Shown: positions 1-11,666, numbered from the stretch's first letter. The stretch: 64,000 nt of DNA from Platycnemis pennipes (GCA_933228895.1 OW121857.1:8680001-8744000); one strand, 5' to 3'. Program-made: numbers and translations. The notes: a model not told the origin generated them from the letters alone.

Positions 1-1309
1 AGTATTGTTATACAATATATCTAATTCATTAGTCGTTTTCCGTAGTTGAACATAAGACCATTCTCTTTGTTTTTCATATTTTACAGAGTTATACACGATG
101 AGTCCAAAAGTCACTCCGGTGAAACTTATGGGTTAGTATTTTCAATGCAAACCTAAGTAGTTCGTGAATTTACCATTTTTATTTTCGTGTTTGTTACTGT
201 TAACGATGGCATCACTCATGTATGTAATACTTTTCATGAAGTTAGAGTCGATTGAAACATCTTTTATAGGAACGTCAGTAAATGATTTTGTTTCTTTTGT
301 GTGCGTGTGTCACCGGTGTTTGATGTGGTATATTCACTCAGAGGACAACTATAAGGCACGAGATCCTTATACTTCCAGAAATTATTATCATATAACCTAT
401 TATAATCCTATCCATAATTTAACAGTATCAAGATTCGTTCTCAGTGTTTGTCCTAAGTAGTACATACAAGTTTTGACGAAATATAACAAACTTTAAAAGC
501 CAATTTTGGATAATTTTTTAACAAATCATGAGTTAAATACTAGTTTTTTATTTTGTTTAGCAAAGACAGCGTAAAAACGCCTGAGCCTCTGGAGCTTAGC
601 TGAATTATTTAGTTGACTACATGTTAGCACATAAAGAGTTTGATGCCGGGCGCCTGAGTGGTGTGCAAGGAAAAACAAGTCAAAAACTTCAATGGTAGAG
701 GCTGGCAGATAGCGGAAACACAGATAAACCGCTCATCTTAGAGATTGAATGCGTTGCTTCGATCCCTCAGAGAACACACAACAGCAGCCTCTTCATTTTC
801 TTCCACCTCCACGGCTAACGCATTTAGCATTGGCACTAGGGCCGCCATTCTCGTCCTTAATGCATAATAGTGAAGTTGTAGATCCAAATGCTATTTCAAA
901 ATGTTCATCAAAACTTTTACTCATAGGTATATAAACCTCTGCTTCTTGCCTTACCTGTTGCGTTCCTATCTTTCTACCCCCGCGTCAGTCTCTTTCTTAT
1001 TGTTTCTGGTGAAACGTTCACAATCAAAAGAACCAAAACAACAAGTTTTCTCAAGTAATCCAACACAAGAATAACCTCAGAAAAAAACAGCACAGCCACG
1101 GTAGTACAATACGCTTATCAAACAAACGCTTCGCGGTTCATTCAAATGCAAACACACTTCTATTCCCATTTATTTAATTACATAGAACGACAAGACGAGT
1201 GAAGCTACACACTAGTTGTATGCCAAACATATTAATAACAATTAGACTAATTGGGATGAAAAATGTAACATAATAATGGTGTGTGGCGGTAATTAAATCA
1301 CGAGTCGGT
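1..1309. other. Unassigned AT-rich DNA
   Basis: I see no convincing gene or mobile element here. A 98-codon open frame (164-460, +) has a hydrophobic start but no recognisable domain and no supported start codon, and a 61-codon frame at 749-934 is likewise unremarkable. Neither is proposed as a gene. Confidence 0.4.
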
Positions 1310-1565
1310 CTCTCGTCAATTCTTTCGCTAAGCCGCTAGAGCGACTTCATTGTCGTCGCTTGCGAAATTCGCTCTTGGCGAATGTTTACATTCGCTATAT
1401 GTTCGCCAGATAGAACGAGAATAACTTTTTTGTCGCCAGATGGACGAAGCGAAGCATTCCTGGCGAAATAGCTAGCGAATGAAAACGAGAATACGAATGC
1501 GCACTCCGTTCGCCAATATTTTCGACAAATCGCGCTGGCTATAGCCAGAAAGAACCAGAATCAGG
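1310..1565. repeat. TCGC/GCGA-rich repeat with internal inverted copies
   Basis: The stretch is unusually rich in the words TTCGCCAG, GGCGAA and TCGCTA on both strands. CATTCGCTATATGTTCGCC near 1392 recurs inverted as GGCGAAATAGCTAGCGAATG near 1462. Such subterminal repetition in both orientations is typical of MITE ends, but I could not define a clean terminal inverted repeat or target duplication. It may be a degraded TIR element. Confidence 0.4.
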
Positions 1566-2311
1566 CCCCTGGCACCACGAAAGCAGATGCGATACAATCC
1601 TGCCTCAGACATGGACGTCACTTTGGCATTACGCTTAGGTTAGACGTTGCGATATGACTCCAGCAATTGAAACTCTTTAAATCCCCCTCCGACAGCTTCA
1701 TCTGCCGATATAAATATTAATGTCGACCAAAATGTCATGGGCGCTCGAGTTTAAAGGGTGTGTATAAAGTAGCCAAAATACCTTCAAAAATTTGATTATA
1801 TCATGTTTTTTCTCTTTTAATTCTATGTTAATTGTTATACAGATAAACTTTTTGAACTATATAGTTTTATTTTTTTGTTAAATTTTAAATGGAAAAGTGA
1901 CATTTTAACGTGTTCGACAATTACACCGACTTTAAAAACGAAGCCCCAAAAACAACCGTCAGACAAATTATAACTCAATATACGCATGAATGTTTTATGC
2001 GTTTCCTATAAATATCATGACTTCTTATCTGCGTGAGAAATGATACTGTCATCATTTTTATCAGAAGCGTTTTTCTCGGCTCTAAGTGGTCATACAAATG
2101 TTATCTAAATTGCGTTGTAATCCTTAGATATCTTCATTTTATAATACGTCGTTGTTAAGAACGTAATATAATAAACTTTTTGTATCGATATATATTTATA
2201 AGGGTAGGAAGGAGTGGGGTCAGTGGCTATGTTTTGCTTGGAAAGCCGCCGACGTTACCGTAGAAAAAATATCATATGATTACATTTTCATCTCGAGAGT
2301 AAATGTTTCAC
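1566..2311. other. Unassigned AT-rich DNA
   Basis: No coding frame longer than the random background, no RNA gene and no repeat that I can match elsewhere in the window. Confidence 0.4.
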
Positions 2312-2386
2312 ACCATCATCAGTTTTCAATCCCAAGATTGATTTGACACAACTTTCGACTCGATTATACTATCGGCTAAAAAATAT
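2312..2386 (-). mobile_element. Decayed RTE-type LINE 3' end
   Basis: The plus-strand text runs CATCATC, then a decayed form of 'GGTCAACAATCCTAGGATTG', then TTTGACRCARCTTTC, ACTCGATT and ATCGGC. This is the same order as the 3' ends of the RTE copies at 31161 and 55105, with many substitutions. It encodes remnants of the C-terminal RIEWKAASNQS-type peptide on the minus strand. It is a short, old fragment. Confidence 0.6.
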
Positions 2387-4228
2387 CTTCGTTTCCACAA
2401 TGTTTCACAAGTGCTGGAAATAAAAGTTACCATTTCAAACTAAGCCACCACCGCGGACTTGTGTTTGGGATTAAATACGTTGCATTCCTAATTTTAGCGA
2501 GACCTATGAACTGTACAGAAGGGGATCCACCTTCTCCTCAACATTGGCAACTGCACTTTACTGCGAAAGTAATGTTTTAGCTTCCACATTAAAACAAGCT
2601 GCTTCGTACCCTAATAGTGGTATTTCGCATTCATGTTGTTCACCGCATCTCATAACCTCCGTAACGGCAATGGGGGCGTTTACTCGGAATCGAAATCGCA
2701 ATTTCGTACACGAAATCGTTAGATGGAAACGAAAAATGAATTTTAGTGAAAAAATTAATCTTCTAACCGCAACCATTCACTCATAAATCAAAAATTAAAA
2801 TAAGCAAAAGGTTACGACCACCGAAAAAGCTACTGTGATAACATTGGGTGCATCCAGGGGGAGTAGCGCTCACTGAGCGCTCAGTGAGCGGATGGGTGAT
2901 TTCCCCCTGGATGCGACCGCTACGTAGCCGCTCAGTACTGAGCGGTCGCCATATTTGTGAGCGGTGTTTTGGACCGCTCACTGCTCTCAGCCCTTAGGTA
3001 GCGGCGCGCAATCGAAAAGTTAGAAATAGCAAAGAACATCCAAGAAGGGTTATAAATCCGGTTATACATGGTTCTGTGAGTTTTAAATTACTTAGATCAG
3101 AGAGAAATCAACAATTAGCACTAATTAGAAACTGAAATTGTAGAAATATATTTTAAAAGCATCGCTCGATATATCCTCCATTCTAAAATGTCGCGGATAA
3201 AGGTAGAAATCGTACTATTTTAATTAATACTATTTCTCATTAGACTTTGCCGAAATGTGGAGATAAATATTTGGTCATATATAGCCTTTTCTGAAAAACA
3301 ATCATCTGAATTAGTACAAATTAAGCTTAATATCGGTCGTCGTGTGGTTTCTTCGTTTCTATAGCAGACGACAGTGCTATGGTGTATCTTGACCTTCTTA
3401 CGGAATTAAGTCCACTTTGTTTCACTGTCAAATTTATTTTAAATATAATAATTGTCCTTTATTAAATACCATTGAAAAGAAAATATCAAACCACGCCTAG
3501 TATATAGTGAAAGACATATGTTTATATATATATATATCGACCATTTGCCGAGTTCGTACACGACGAACGATGAAAATCTCGAAAAATACTTTGATGCAAG
3601 ACTTTAGGATCCAAAATTTCCTATGATGTTCGTGACCCTAAACAAAATTGATTTAATCGTTAGTTGGGAAATATTCTTGTTTTATCAAGTGCAGGCAAAT
3701 ATGTTTGAAACTTTCAGCATATGTCACATGCAGTGATAATTATCGAAGCGGAAGCGCCCCTATTAGCAATTTTTGCTTTTCAGGGTTGTCAAATATTCAT
3801 TTCTATGTATAAAACTTGGATCGCACAGAGCTGAATTCATACAGTAATATTATAATATGCGTTCAACAGCAACAACTTATTATGTTATAACAACTTATAT
3901 GCTGTTGATACGCATAGTAGGTATAATTATATGCTTTCATTCTCATGTTCAGGATCAGTAATAAGTTTCTATGTATAGCTCAAGACAAATTTTCACCTTC
4001 TCTTCATTGAGTTCCTTAAGGGCGACCATGGTCATTGCAATGATGATGATGTTATTGTCATCTTTATTCTTTTTCAGCACCACTAATTACATAAATGACT
4101 TGTTAAGGGTCTAAATAACTTTTCACTTATCATAGGCATCTTAATATTACTCTTGATAGAGATTAATAAGATAAACTTCTATAAATCGAGCAATTAAAGC
4201 AGTTCACATCTGCCATATGTGGCCAATT

Positions 4229-4262
4229 AAAATTTTGGGTTGTTTAAACAACCTAAAATTTT
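4229..4262. repeat. 34-nt near-perfect palindrome
   Basis: Two 17-nt arms meet at GTTTAAAC with a single mismatch (GGG against CCT). It lies inside the 4.5-kb element, just before a longer palindrome. On single-stranded DNA or RNA it would form a hairpin without a loop. Confidence 0.85.
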
Positions 4263-4267
4263 AAAAG

Positions 4268-4378
4268 AAAATTATTTGGAATTCCAATGTGTGGTTACCA
4301 ATTCGGTGAATGACTTAAGTCATTCACCGAATTGGTAACCACATTGTTCTGTGGATGACTTTCAAATAATTTTCAACC
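4268..4378. repeat. Long inverted repeat with a perfect 52-nt core palindrome
   Basis: Positions 4291-4342 form a perfect palindrome with two 26-nt arms (arm start GTGGTTACCAATTCGG) and no spacer. Flanking it, GAAAATTATTTGG at about 4267 pairs with CAAATAATTTTC at about 4363-4374 to make a longer interrupted stem. There is no coding sense to it. It could be a fold-back insertion or the fused ends of a small TIR element. Confidence 0.88.
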
Positions 4379-4394
4379 TTGCATTAGTGTATCT

Positions 4395-4540
4395 AGAAGC
4401 ATCTGAAGGGGGGGAGGGGTGTCACCACTGAAACCCCCATGTAAATGGGGGGTCCGGGAATTTTTAAAACTATATATTTTTTTACCAATGGGGGAGGGGG
4501 TTACAACCCCCAAAAACCCCCCTTGATACGCCCCTGCAAC
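4395..4540. repeat. G/C-run inverted repeat fragment ending GATACGCCCCTG
   Basis: Runs of G (GGGGGGAGGGG, AATGGGGGG) on the left are matched by runs of C (ACCCCC, AACCCCCC) on the right, ending in TTGATACGCCCCTG. The layout resembles a small TIR element relic inside the larger 4.5-kb element. Only one copy is in the window, so the call stays tentative. Confidence 0.35.
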
Positions 4541-7500
4541 CTTGTAAGCTTGCAGAGGCAGAGCTAGAATTCGTTGTATGAGTAGAATGATACATTATTC
4601 CAAAAGTACCAATCCATGAATTAATAATAATGGGCTTCCATTAATGGAAGCAGTTCTTGTTAAATGAATGGCCCCCAAGTCCTCTGAGTGAAATTAAAAT
4701 TTTTAATTATATACCATGATTTTGGAGGAAGAAGCTTCTCCTAGGAGATGGGTGAAAAGGGAATCAGTCAATTACCCAACATTTTCTGAGTGCTAATTTG
4801 GACAGCTATGGCAGGAAAGAGTAAGTGGGAATACAGAGCAGAATTATATACATTATATGTATTGGAATGGGACAAGATAGATTATGATCATGGTAGAGTT
4901 CCTCACAAAGGAGGTCGTGAGGGACTTAGACCCATATAGGTCCATTGTGCCAACCACCCTTCTAGAGAAATCACCCATAAAGGCCAGTCGCCTTGCTGAA
5001 GGCCAATAGGTCCCCTATGGGGATCTCCACTCCAGGTACCTATATAGGTATAGAATATATTCTGAGTCCTCATCACAGCGGGGAACACACATATGTGTAC
5101 TATATAGTATGTCCACATCCAGCACAGATGTGGATTCATCCACTTCTTTGCACCACCTACATCTGGGTGTATCTACGATTCCCAGGAGGTGTAGGTGCCT
5201 CAAATCACTTGGTAGTGCCCTGTAAGGAGTCCCACTACCGTTCATAATTGACCCCTAGGGGTTTAGTGACAGTTTGACAGCTGTTTAGTGACAGAAGTCT
5301 TTTGGCAAGGCCAGGCCTAGGTTCTCCTATATGTAGTTTTGCCTGTCTAAAACTTGGTATTGTTCCACAATTGGACTGCGGCTGGATTGAGCCTTTGCCA
5401 GCTCATCAGCCATCTCATTTCGTTGGAATGGGGAAATCAATTATAATTCCTGAGAAGGAGGAGATGTGGGTGGAGAGAGAATAGTTTAGGATGAGAAGTA
5501 AAAACTTTAGCGTTCCACAGGGTAAAGAGATTTATTCCGACATGTTTCACTTCACTGAAGCATCATCAGGTACATGTACATGGAATAATATATTATGGAA
5601 TTCCACAAAGTCTTGGCCTCTACCATCCACTGCAGAGGATAGTTTCATAACGAGATTGTTTCTGAAAGATGGAAGAGGTATAAGTTGAGACCCAAAATAG
5701 CAGTCTGAAAAAACATTAAATTGTGTCATGAGGAATGCCTTTTGACATAATTTCTAGTTCTTTTTCTGTGGAATGGGAGAGTGGGTAGGTCATGTATAGA
5801 ACAGAAAGCAAGGGCATGGGTGAAAACAAAGAAGCCTGTGTGCACACATGGGTGCATACTCTCACCACCAGAAGCATAAAAAAGGACTATGAAAGAAAGT
5901 AAGTATGTGGTATATTTAATAAGGATGAAATATAAAAAGCATATAAAGAGAACTAATGGAATGTGAAAAGGAAAGATTCAAAACAGGGCCATCTTTAAAT
6001 GTTGATGAGATAAATAGAATTAAAGGCGAAAGGCAACGCTGTTAACAGTATTAAAAAGAATGGTTGAAAAGCTAAGTATATGCTGATGAAGAGACATAGG
6101 TATGTTAGATAGAAATACTCACTTCAAACTATGAACAAGGTAGGTATTAAGTGATATATTTAAATGCCTTAAGTGCACTTGTTATGGTTATGGTATAACC
6201 ATGGTTATACTCAAGACAACCATGCATATTACAAAAAAGTGTATGCTCATCTGCATTATGAAACTGAAGGTAGTTCATGAAATGCATGCGTTACATCTGC
6301 AGTGAAGAAAGGAAGTCTTATATCATCTGAGCAAAAACTCAAAGATAGGAAGAAAGTTAACCACATTAGTGGATCCTGATTGCTCCATAATAATGCTTCT
6401 CAAGGTCTTACAATCATGATCTTAGTTTATATGATGCTATATAACCTTAGCCCTTTGAGCACTGAAGTACCCCTAGACTATGACAACTATAAAGTTTTAC
6501 TATCCCATTTTTATTTTAGAAATGGCCCAGAATTAATTGGACTTTTCAAAATTTACTTTCGAGTTGTCAGATTGTTGAGGTGAATCATGCGATAACTTTC
6601 GTGTTCATACTAACATAACGTCGAAGTAGCCGAGAGTTTAGATTTTGTAAAGCACATCGGTCGGTTAGCAATTGCTGGGTGAGCATGAGTGACAGTATAA
6701 TTAATTGTCAGTGACTTCTCTCATACCGAGAAAATGTTAGAGAAGAAAATTATGAAATCGGGGCTAAATGCGTTCAACGTCGATTTTCACCCTTACCTTT
6801 ACCGAATGAAAACAATCCTATTTCAATCGCACAATTTGCCTGGCTACTGACATTCCACGGAGTACGCTCCGTCGATTTGTATTTTTATATGCGTCTAAAT
6901 TTGGAAAGTATAGCCTGAAAGCAACCAAAAGTGTGTCTTATGTGATGTTCGAACAAAATATTAACTACATACTCAAAAAAGCTCAATACGCAGAAGAATA
7001 ATATTAATTATCCCCTTCGATCAAATTGAAAGCGACGCCATCTTGGCTGTATTTGTTGTTGTTGTCCTATGCTTACTGTCGTTATATCTTATTTCGTTTA
7101 TAAAATTGCGTAATTACTATTATTATGTCGAAGTAATTTAAACGGAAGTTCTTCCGAATGCCAACAACCTTGCTTTAATTCGTAATTTTCATTTTAAGTC
7201 TCGAAGAACGAACTCTCTCGCCAATAGAGGAAGTTTCAAATTCCCACCGTAGCGCTCACCATCCAGGGGGATGCAGCAGCTGAGATATAGCGGAAAGTTC
7301 GCTACCGCTCAATCGCTCAGTGAGCGCTACTCCCCCTGGATGCACCCATTGCCGTCATTTCCCTCCCGTCCTTGACTGCTATTAGGGGAAGGGAAGGGAG
7401 TGGAGGGGGATTCTCGGAAGGTCTGCTCGCACAGATGTTGTCGCAACTCCTCCTATCGGCAGAGTTAGCTGTGTCCCCCCTCCCCATTGCGATAAGGCGA

Positions 7501-7722
7501 AGTAGCTTTGCGGGCTCAGTTGTGATTGGATGAAGTCGATATACGTCAGAGGTTGCACCACGCCCACTTTTCCGAAAGGGTTAAAAACATCAGTTTTTCG
7601 CCGCTTATAACTCGATGATAACTCGATAAATAATTGACGGATCAGAAAACGGAAAAATACGGGTCTTTTTATTTCACAAACTCTATCACATTCGGCAATA
7701 AAAAAATATGGTAAACCACTCC

Positions 7723-8640
7723 ATTTACCCCTCGCACTGTGTTACTTGTAATTCAAGCAACAGTAGATCATCATCTACAGTAGCACACATTAAAACTGCA
7801 GAAAGCACTGACATGAGCTGCTTACAGCCGCTGTCAACGATTCACGACTTACATTAGCTCTCCTGACCACAACAATAAAGAACTGTTTAAGGCAGAAATA
7901 TAGCCACCGTATAAAACAGTCTTATCGCACGAAATTAATCATTCGAGTGACACGAACTGTTATGGAAATGAGGCCCAGTTCCCTTAATAAAACATGAGCT
8001 CAGCTATTTCCCTTCTTCACAACAGGTCTATTGTTGCAGTCAGGAATGCATGTCGGGATTTCTGACCGAGAATAAAAGTGCAAATTAAGAAATTCAAATC
8101 GTAAAGTGTGCACTTACGCCTGTTTTCGCCTGCTTCCGTTCTTCTGTTTCTCTCAAGGTTGACGCTCCAATGAGAGGCAGGCAATGGATTTATTGGATTT
8201 CACTTTTTCAAAAATTTCGGTAGGTTGCGTGAAGCTGGAATTTCGTGCTTCCTACACAATAATAACAGCGTTGGTCTTCTATTTTCCCCCTCGACAAAAT
8301 AATAATCCCTTATCTCCCTTCAGGTCCCCTAAAATCGCCGTGAGCTTTATTTCGACGATTTTGTTTCGATTCATACATATACATATGTATTTCCATTTCC
8401 AAGCATTCCACTTCACCCGTAGACTTCCGGAATGGAACAAAGTGTCTCTGCGGATCCATTGGTCGACCCGTAAAGAGAGCAAGGTTAATAGCAAGAGGAG
8501 GGAGAAATACGTCGATAAAATGATACGGGTGTACATATGAGCTCAGCGAGTTATTTAAGGAATGACTCCTATTTCCCGCCCCCCCATCTTTCAAGGATGA
8601 AGTTCAAATCACGGACTACATTTCCGTGTTGTTTACTTCT
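7723..8640. other. Unassigned DNA
   Basis: Overlapping open frames of 118 codons (8184-8540, +) and 85-94 codons (8279-8594, -) lie here. They share the same bases on opposite strands, resemble no family I know, and have no splice or start context that favours one. I see no RNA gene or repeat. Confidence 0.35.
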
Positions 8641-8932
8641 ATCTACATCTACACGATAATCGCAAGCCACCGCGAGGGTGTGTGGCAGGGGGTGAAGATC
8701 ACCAAGCATGCACTACCGACATGCAAACAAGCAACTAAGGGTCTCATGCAACTAGATTGTTAGTCTCTATAGTATTTAAGGGATTTATACATGCATCCTG
8801 CACTACAGACTACTCGAAAATATTTCCCCTACCTATCCCTTTGCTATGCTGCCTATTCTGTTCTCTTATAGTATCGGGGAAAAATGCCATTTTGAATCTA
8901 TCAGTACGACAATCTATCTCGCTAATCTTAAA
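8641..8932 (-). mobile_element. 5'-truncated LINE, subfamily B (3' end)
   Basis: The plus strand begins with CATCTACATCTACACGATA, the reverse of the GATGTA tail, followed by the subfamily-B signature CGAGGGTGTGTGGCAGGGGG and TGAAGATCACCAAGCATGCA. It then runs through the 3' UTR into the last codons of the reverse transcriptase frame (minus strand, equivalent of FKMAFSPRTIR). Compare the longer copies at 16666-17130 and 53310-53885. Confidence 0.85.
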
Positions 8933-9849
8933 ATTACTTATCCTCTATTACTACGTACTTCTCACGACTGGTTAACTTCAAGAGTGAACCACTCCGCACG
9001 TGATCAACGCATTTGGATAAAATATTCGTGTTACTGAACTAATTGCATCATTATAAATACATATTCGCATCTGAAGGAAGCAACAATTTGCGCGACAAAG
9101 CTCAGCTACCTGACAATGGCATTTGTAAATATGTTTCACGAGTAGTTTGACCAGGAGGTTGAAGAGGGTAATGTGAATGTTATATTGCCAACCATATTCT
9201 AGATGCGGTGCATACTATTTTGGACAGAAAAATCCCTTAATATGGACTTCAAGACAAATGGAGTGATAGGGTATAATAATTTAAGAGGCGTATTTAGATT
9301 TAAGAGGCGGATTTAGGGTATATGATTTAACGGACAGTTTATTAACTCCATTTAAAAATGGAGTCACTAAACTCTCTAAACCATTCGTCGGCAATGGTAA
9401 GCGGATAACAAACTTAGCGATGATATAACACGAATGAACTCTATAATAAGGCTTCATTCCATGGGACGAAAAATCATGGCACTGTCTTTCTCAAAATCAT
9501 TAATTTCGCTGACCTCGTTAATTTCCATAGTAGTAAAATGAATCCCGAGGGATTATCTTTTCCCACTACGAGTTCTTTTATTAAAAGAACTTAACTCAAC
9601 CCAACCTCTTCCACACATATACTCGCCATCACACGTAACACGCGAGAAACATAAACTTAATCATAATGTTGCACTTTGATGCACTTACTGTCCGTTACAA
9701 AATTCCGTCACCCTAGTTTGGAGACTAAAATCTAGAAGACGGCTCAATGGACTTTAAAATAAAACACATCACATTAAAGCGTGTTTATTTTTGCGTTAAG
9801 TGATGGCATTCACATTTTTTCACCATTTATATTAATTTCAGTGTGCGCT
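8933..9849. other. Unassigned AT-rich DNA
   Basis: No gene, RNA or repeat that I could match elsewhere in the window. ATTTAAGAGGCGTATTTAG and ATTTAAGAGGCGGATTTAG at 9280-9317 are a short tandem duplication. Confidence 0.35.
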
Positions 9850-10213
9850 TAAAAACGGAATTTTAGCGTCAGCCAATCACGAGTGACTTGAAGATCAATT
9901 GGGGGAAATTGTTTGGATGAGGGTGACACTTTTCCAACATTTTTTTCGACCACCGAAAATCGTCCTTTTTAGATGAAATGTTCACAACACAACCTGCTAT
10001 GGTTTCAATTTACTCACGCTAGAAAAGTTTTGGAAAAAAGTGAAAACCTACGGTTTTACAGGAGTTCGAACCCAAGAGGTGAGTGTTCGCCGCGCCGCCA
10101 TATTGGACCGCCGTCGATCGTGATATACCACCAACAATTGAGCCTCTACGTTGGTGTTCGCCGCCACCGTCCGATTCCGTCACGTCAGAAAACGTTCATC
10201 GTAATCCCGGCCT
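9850..10213 (+). mobile_element. Truncated copy of the TAA-flanked MITE
   Basis: From CCAATCACGAGTGACTTGAA to the terminus AATCCCGGCC this is homologous, in opposite orientation, to 11719-12110. It shares TTTTTTCGACCACCGAAAA-like, CACAACCTGCTATG, and ACCACCAACAATTGAGCC words. The right terminus CGTAATCCCGGCC is followed by TTA. The left terminal repeat is missing. The 101-codon frame at 9973-10278 is a chance frame through the repeat. Confidence 0.75.
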
Positions 10214-11140
10214 TAAGGAGGGGAGGGAGAAGAAGGAATTCTAAGAAGAAAGAGTGGTTAGGAGTGAACAAAGAATAACGGGAAGGCTATTCCAAGGGAT
10301 GAAGTAAACTGCCAAACAACTGGTGACCCTAGGATCAAGGGAAAATTATCGGGATATTGGAAGGGTCTAGGTTATATAAAATATCGTCTTTATGAACATA
10401 AAAATAAGATTCGATTTCCAAGTTATCCAAGAAATTAAGCTTTCTGCCCTTTTCATATGCATATAAACATTGGTTTAACACCATTCATAACAAATGTGCT
10501 ACACTCAAACTACATTGTTCATGATCAACAGGAGGAAATCACTGTCACGTGCACAAAACAATGGTGGGAGAGACACCTTGGCAAATAATGCACAAGAGCA
10601 GTCACACTGAGAGTTATTCTTGACGTTCTAAAAGGGAATCAAAACAGTTCATGTTCAAATAAAAGGTAGAGGTCCTTTCCCTCACTCGCTTACAGGGAAG
10701 GTGAAATTTTAAATATTATCCGCAGGGACTCAAGTAAATTTTCTTCGAAAACCAGCCAATAGGCCATTGCGAACAGCTCTCAGTGTGACGTAGCTTGCGA
10801 CCCTTCCCAGAGAAAGGTTTGCGAACACTCACGAATCAAACAGCACTGGTAAAAACCCTTTTGGTTCCAAACCCGCTCAATCACCACACACGCTGAGCCA
10901 CCAGGCCAAGTCAAAGCAACTTATCAAATACACTGGAGCTCAAAAACCCTACACCCACTCATTCTAAATGTCAAACACCCTGAAGCAAACCAATAATTTG
11001 TTAGTCTTTATTTTAAGCCCAAAGGTGTCCAGATATTAAAAGCAAGTGAAAATTCTAGCCGTGCAATTTTCAGGCAAAAATATTTCTGTATAATCAATAC
11101 AATTTCGGTAATTACGCGCTCTAGTAGTCGCAATGCGATA
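10214..11140. other. Unassigned DNA between two inverted MITE copies
   Basis: No gene or repeat recognised. A minus-strand frame of 67 codons at 11008-11211 runs into the neighbouring LINE tail and is not a gene. Confidence 0.35.
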
Positions 11141-11295
11141 CATCTACATCTACACGATACCCTGCAAGCCACCACGAGGGTGTGTGGCAGGGGGTGAAGA
11201 TCACCAAGCATGCACTACGGACATACAAACAAGCAACTATATTGTCTCATGCAACTAGATTGTTAGTATCAATAGTATTGAAGGGATTAATACAT
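11141..11295 (-). mobile_element. LINE subfamily B tail
   Basis: Starts CATCTACATCTACACGATAC, then CCTGCAAGCCACCACGAGGG and the B-type 3' UTR. It stops at AATACAT where the tRNA-like SINE begins, so the SINE has either inserted into or truncated it. Confidence 0.85.
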
Positions 11296-11666
11296 AGCAA
11301 ATATTCCACAGAGAAAAAAATCATTCGCCTTGACCGGGACTCTAACCCGGACCCCCTGATTTCCGGCCAGGTGCTCTACCAGCTGAGCTACCAAGGCGTC
11401 CTCTTTTTCTGTGGAAATTATAGAGCTCTAAAGGAGCAAGTTGGAAACGGACTGCTAGACATATCGATGCCACAAAGCAACCGAAGTCGTGCGCAAGGCG
11501 CCACCCTCCACGAGGTTAAGGCCGACGTTGAAACACTAAGGTGCTTACATGTAACGAATTCAAAGATCACGCACTAGACGCGAAAACTTTAGCGGCGTTA
11601 CCCGCTGAAATTGCACAATAGCAAATATTCCACAGAGAAAAAATCATTCACCTTGACCGGGACCGG
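11296..11666 (-). mobile_element. tRNA-derived SINE, partly duplicated
   Basis: A tRNA-like unit (11326-11397, minus) is followed on the minus strand by AATGATTTTTTTTCTCTGTG and GAATATTTGCTA. Precisely the same tail recurs 324 bp away (11620-11666), where it joins a second tRNA 3' half that breaks off after CCCGGTCAAGG. Between them lies about 220 bp of body containing GTGGCATCGATATGTCTAGC. The arrangement on the minus strand is half-tRNA, tail, body, full tRNA, tail, which suggests a dimeric SINE or a tandem insertion truncated at its 5' end. CCACAGAGAAAAA and TTTTTCTGTGG also form an inverted pair around the tRNA unit. Confidence 0.65.
11326..11397 (-). tRNA. tRNA-like cloverleaf, anticodon GGA, probably a SINE head
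   Basis: All four stems can be drawn: acceptor GCCTTGG/TCAAGGC, D stem GCTC/GAGC, anticodon stem CCTGG/TCAGG, T stem CCGGG/CCCGG. The anticodon loop is CCGGAAA, giving GGA at 11362-11364, nominally serine. Three things argue against a working serine tRNA: there is no long variable arm, the base before the anticodon is C instead of U, and the T loop reads TTAGAGT instead of TTCGANT. It sits inside a repeat with a duplicated tail, so I read it as the pol III promoter head of a SINE. Confidence 0.6.

Larger units (their letters stand above)
2846..7347. mobile_element. 4.5-kb TIR element with foldback-like ends, nested in the MITE
   Basis: The ends are perfect 34-bp inverted repeats (2846-2879 and 7314-7347) beginning GGGTGCATCCAGGGGGAGTA. 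The trinucleotide ATT is present on both sides (2843-2845, 7348-7350) and occurs once at the empty site in other copies of the host MITE, which proves a 3-bp target duplication. Each end contains a second, inverted copy of CCAGGGGGA (about 2901-2914 and 7252-7272) and several GCTCACTGAGCG palindromes, giving hairpin ends. The interior has no recognisable transposase: its open frames are below 85 codons and overlap on both strands. It is therefore non-autonomous or decayed. The 3-bp duplication would suit PIF/Harbinger, but the end structure is unusual. Confidence 0.8.
2672..7722 (+). mobile_element. 0.55-kb TIR element (GGGGGCGTTTAC family) split by a 4.5-kb insertion
   Basis: The two outer parts (2672-2845 and 7351-7722) together match the uninterrupted copies at 48945-49455 and, inverted, 58166-58694. 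Termini are GGGGGCGTTTACTCGG on the left and, on the right, a decayed GGTAAACSACYCC, with ATT-like trinucleotides outside. The 58166 copy has ATT on both sides, so a 3-bp duplication is likely, as in PIF/Harbinger-type elements. There is no coding capacity, so it is a MITE. Five copies or fragments occur in this window (2672, 40277, 45283, 48945, 58166). The superfamily call is inference because no transposase is visible. Confidence 0.8.

Noticed and set aside
4903..5247. Three overlapping frames of 76-84 codons on both strands
   Set aside because: They occupy the same bases in opposite frames and arise from local palindromes (GGTACCTATATAGG, ACACACATATGTGT); no domain is present.
11326..11397. 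Functional tRNA-Ser(GGA) gene
   Set aside because: It has no long variable arm, has C at position 33 and a disrupted T loop, and lies within a repeat with a duplicated tail. It is kept only as a tRNA-like SINE head.
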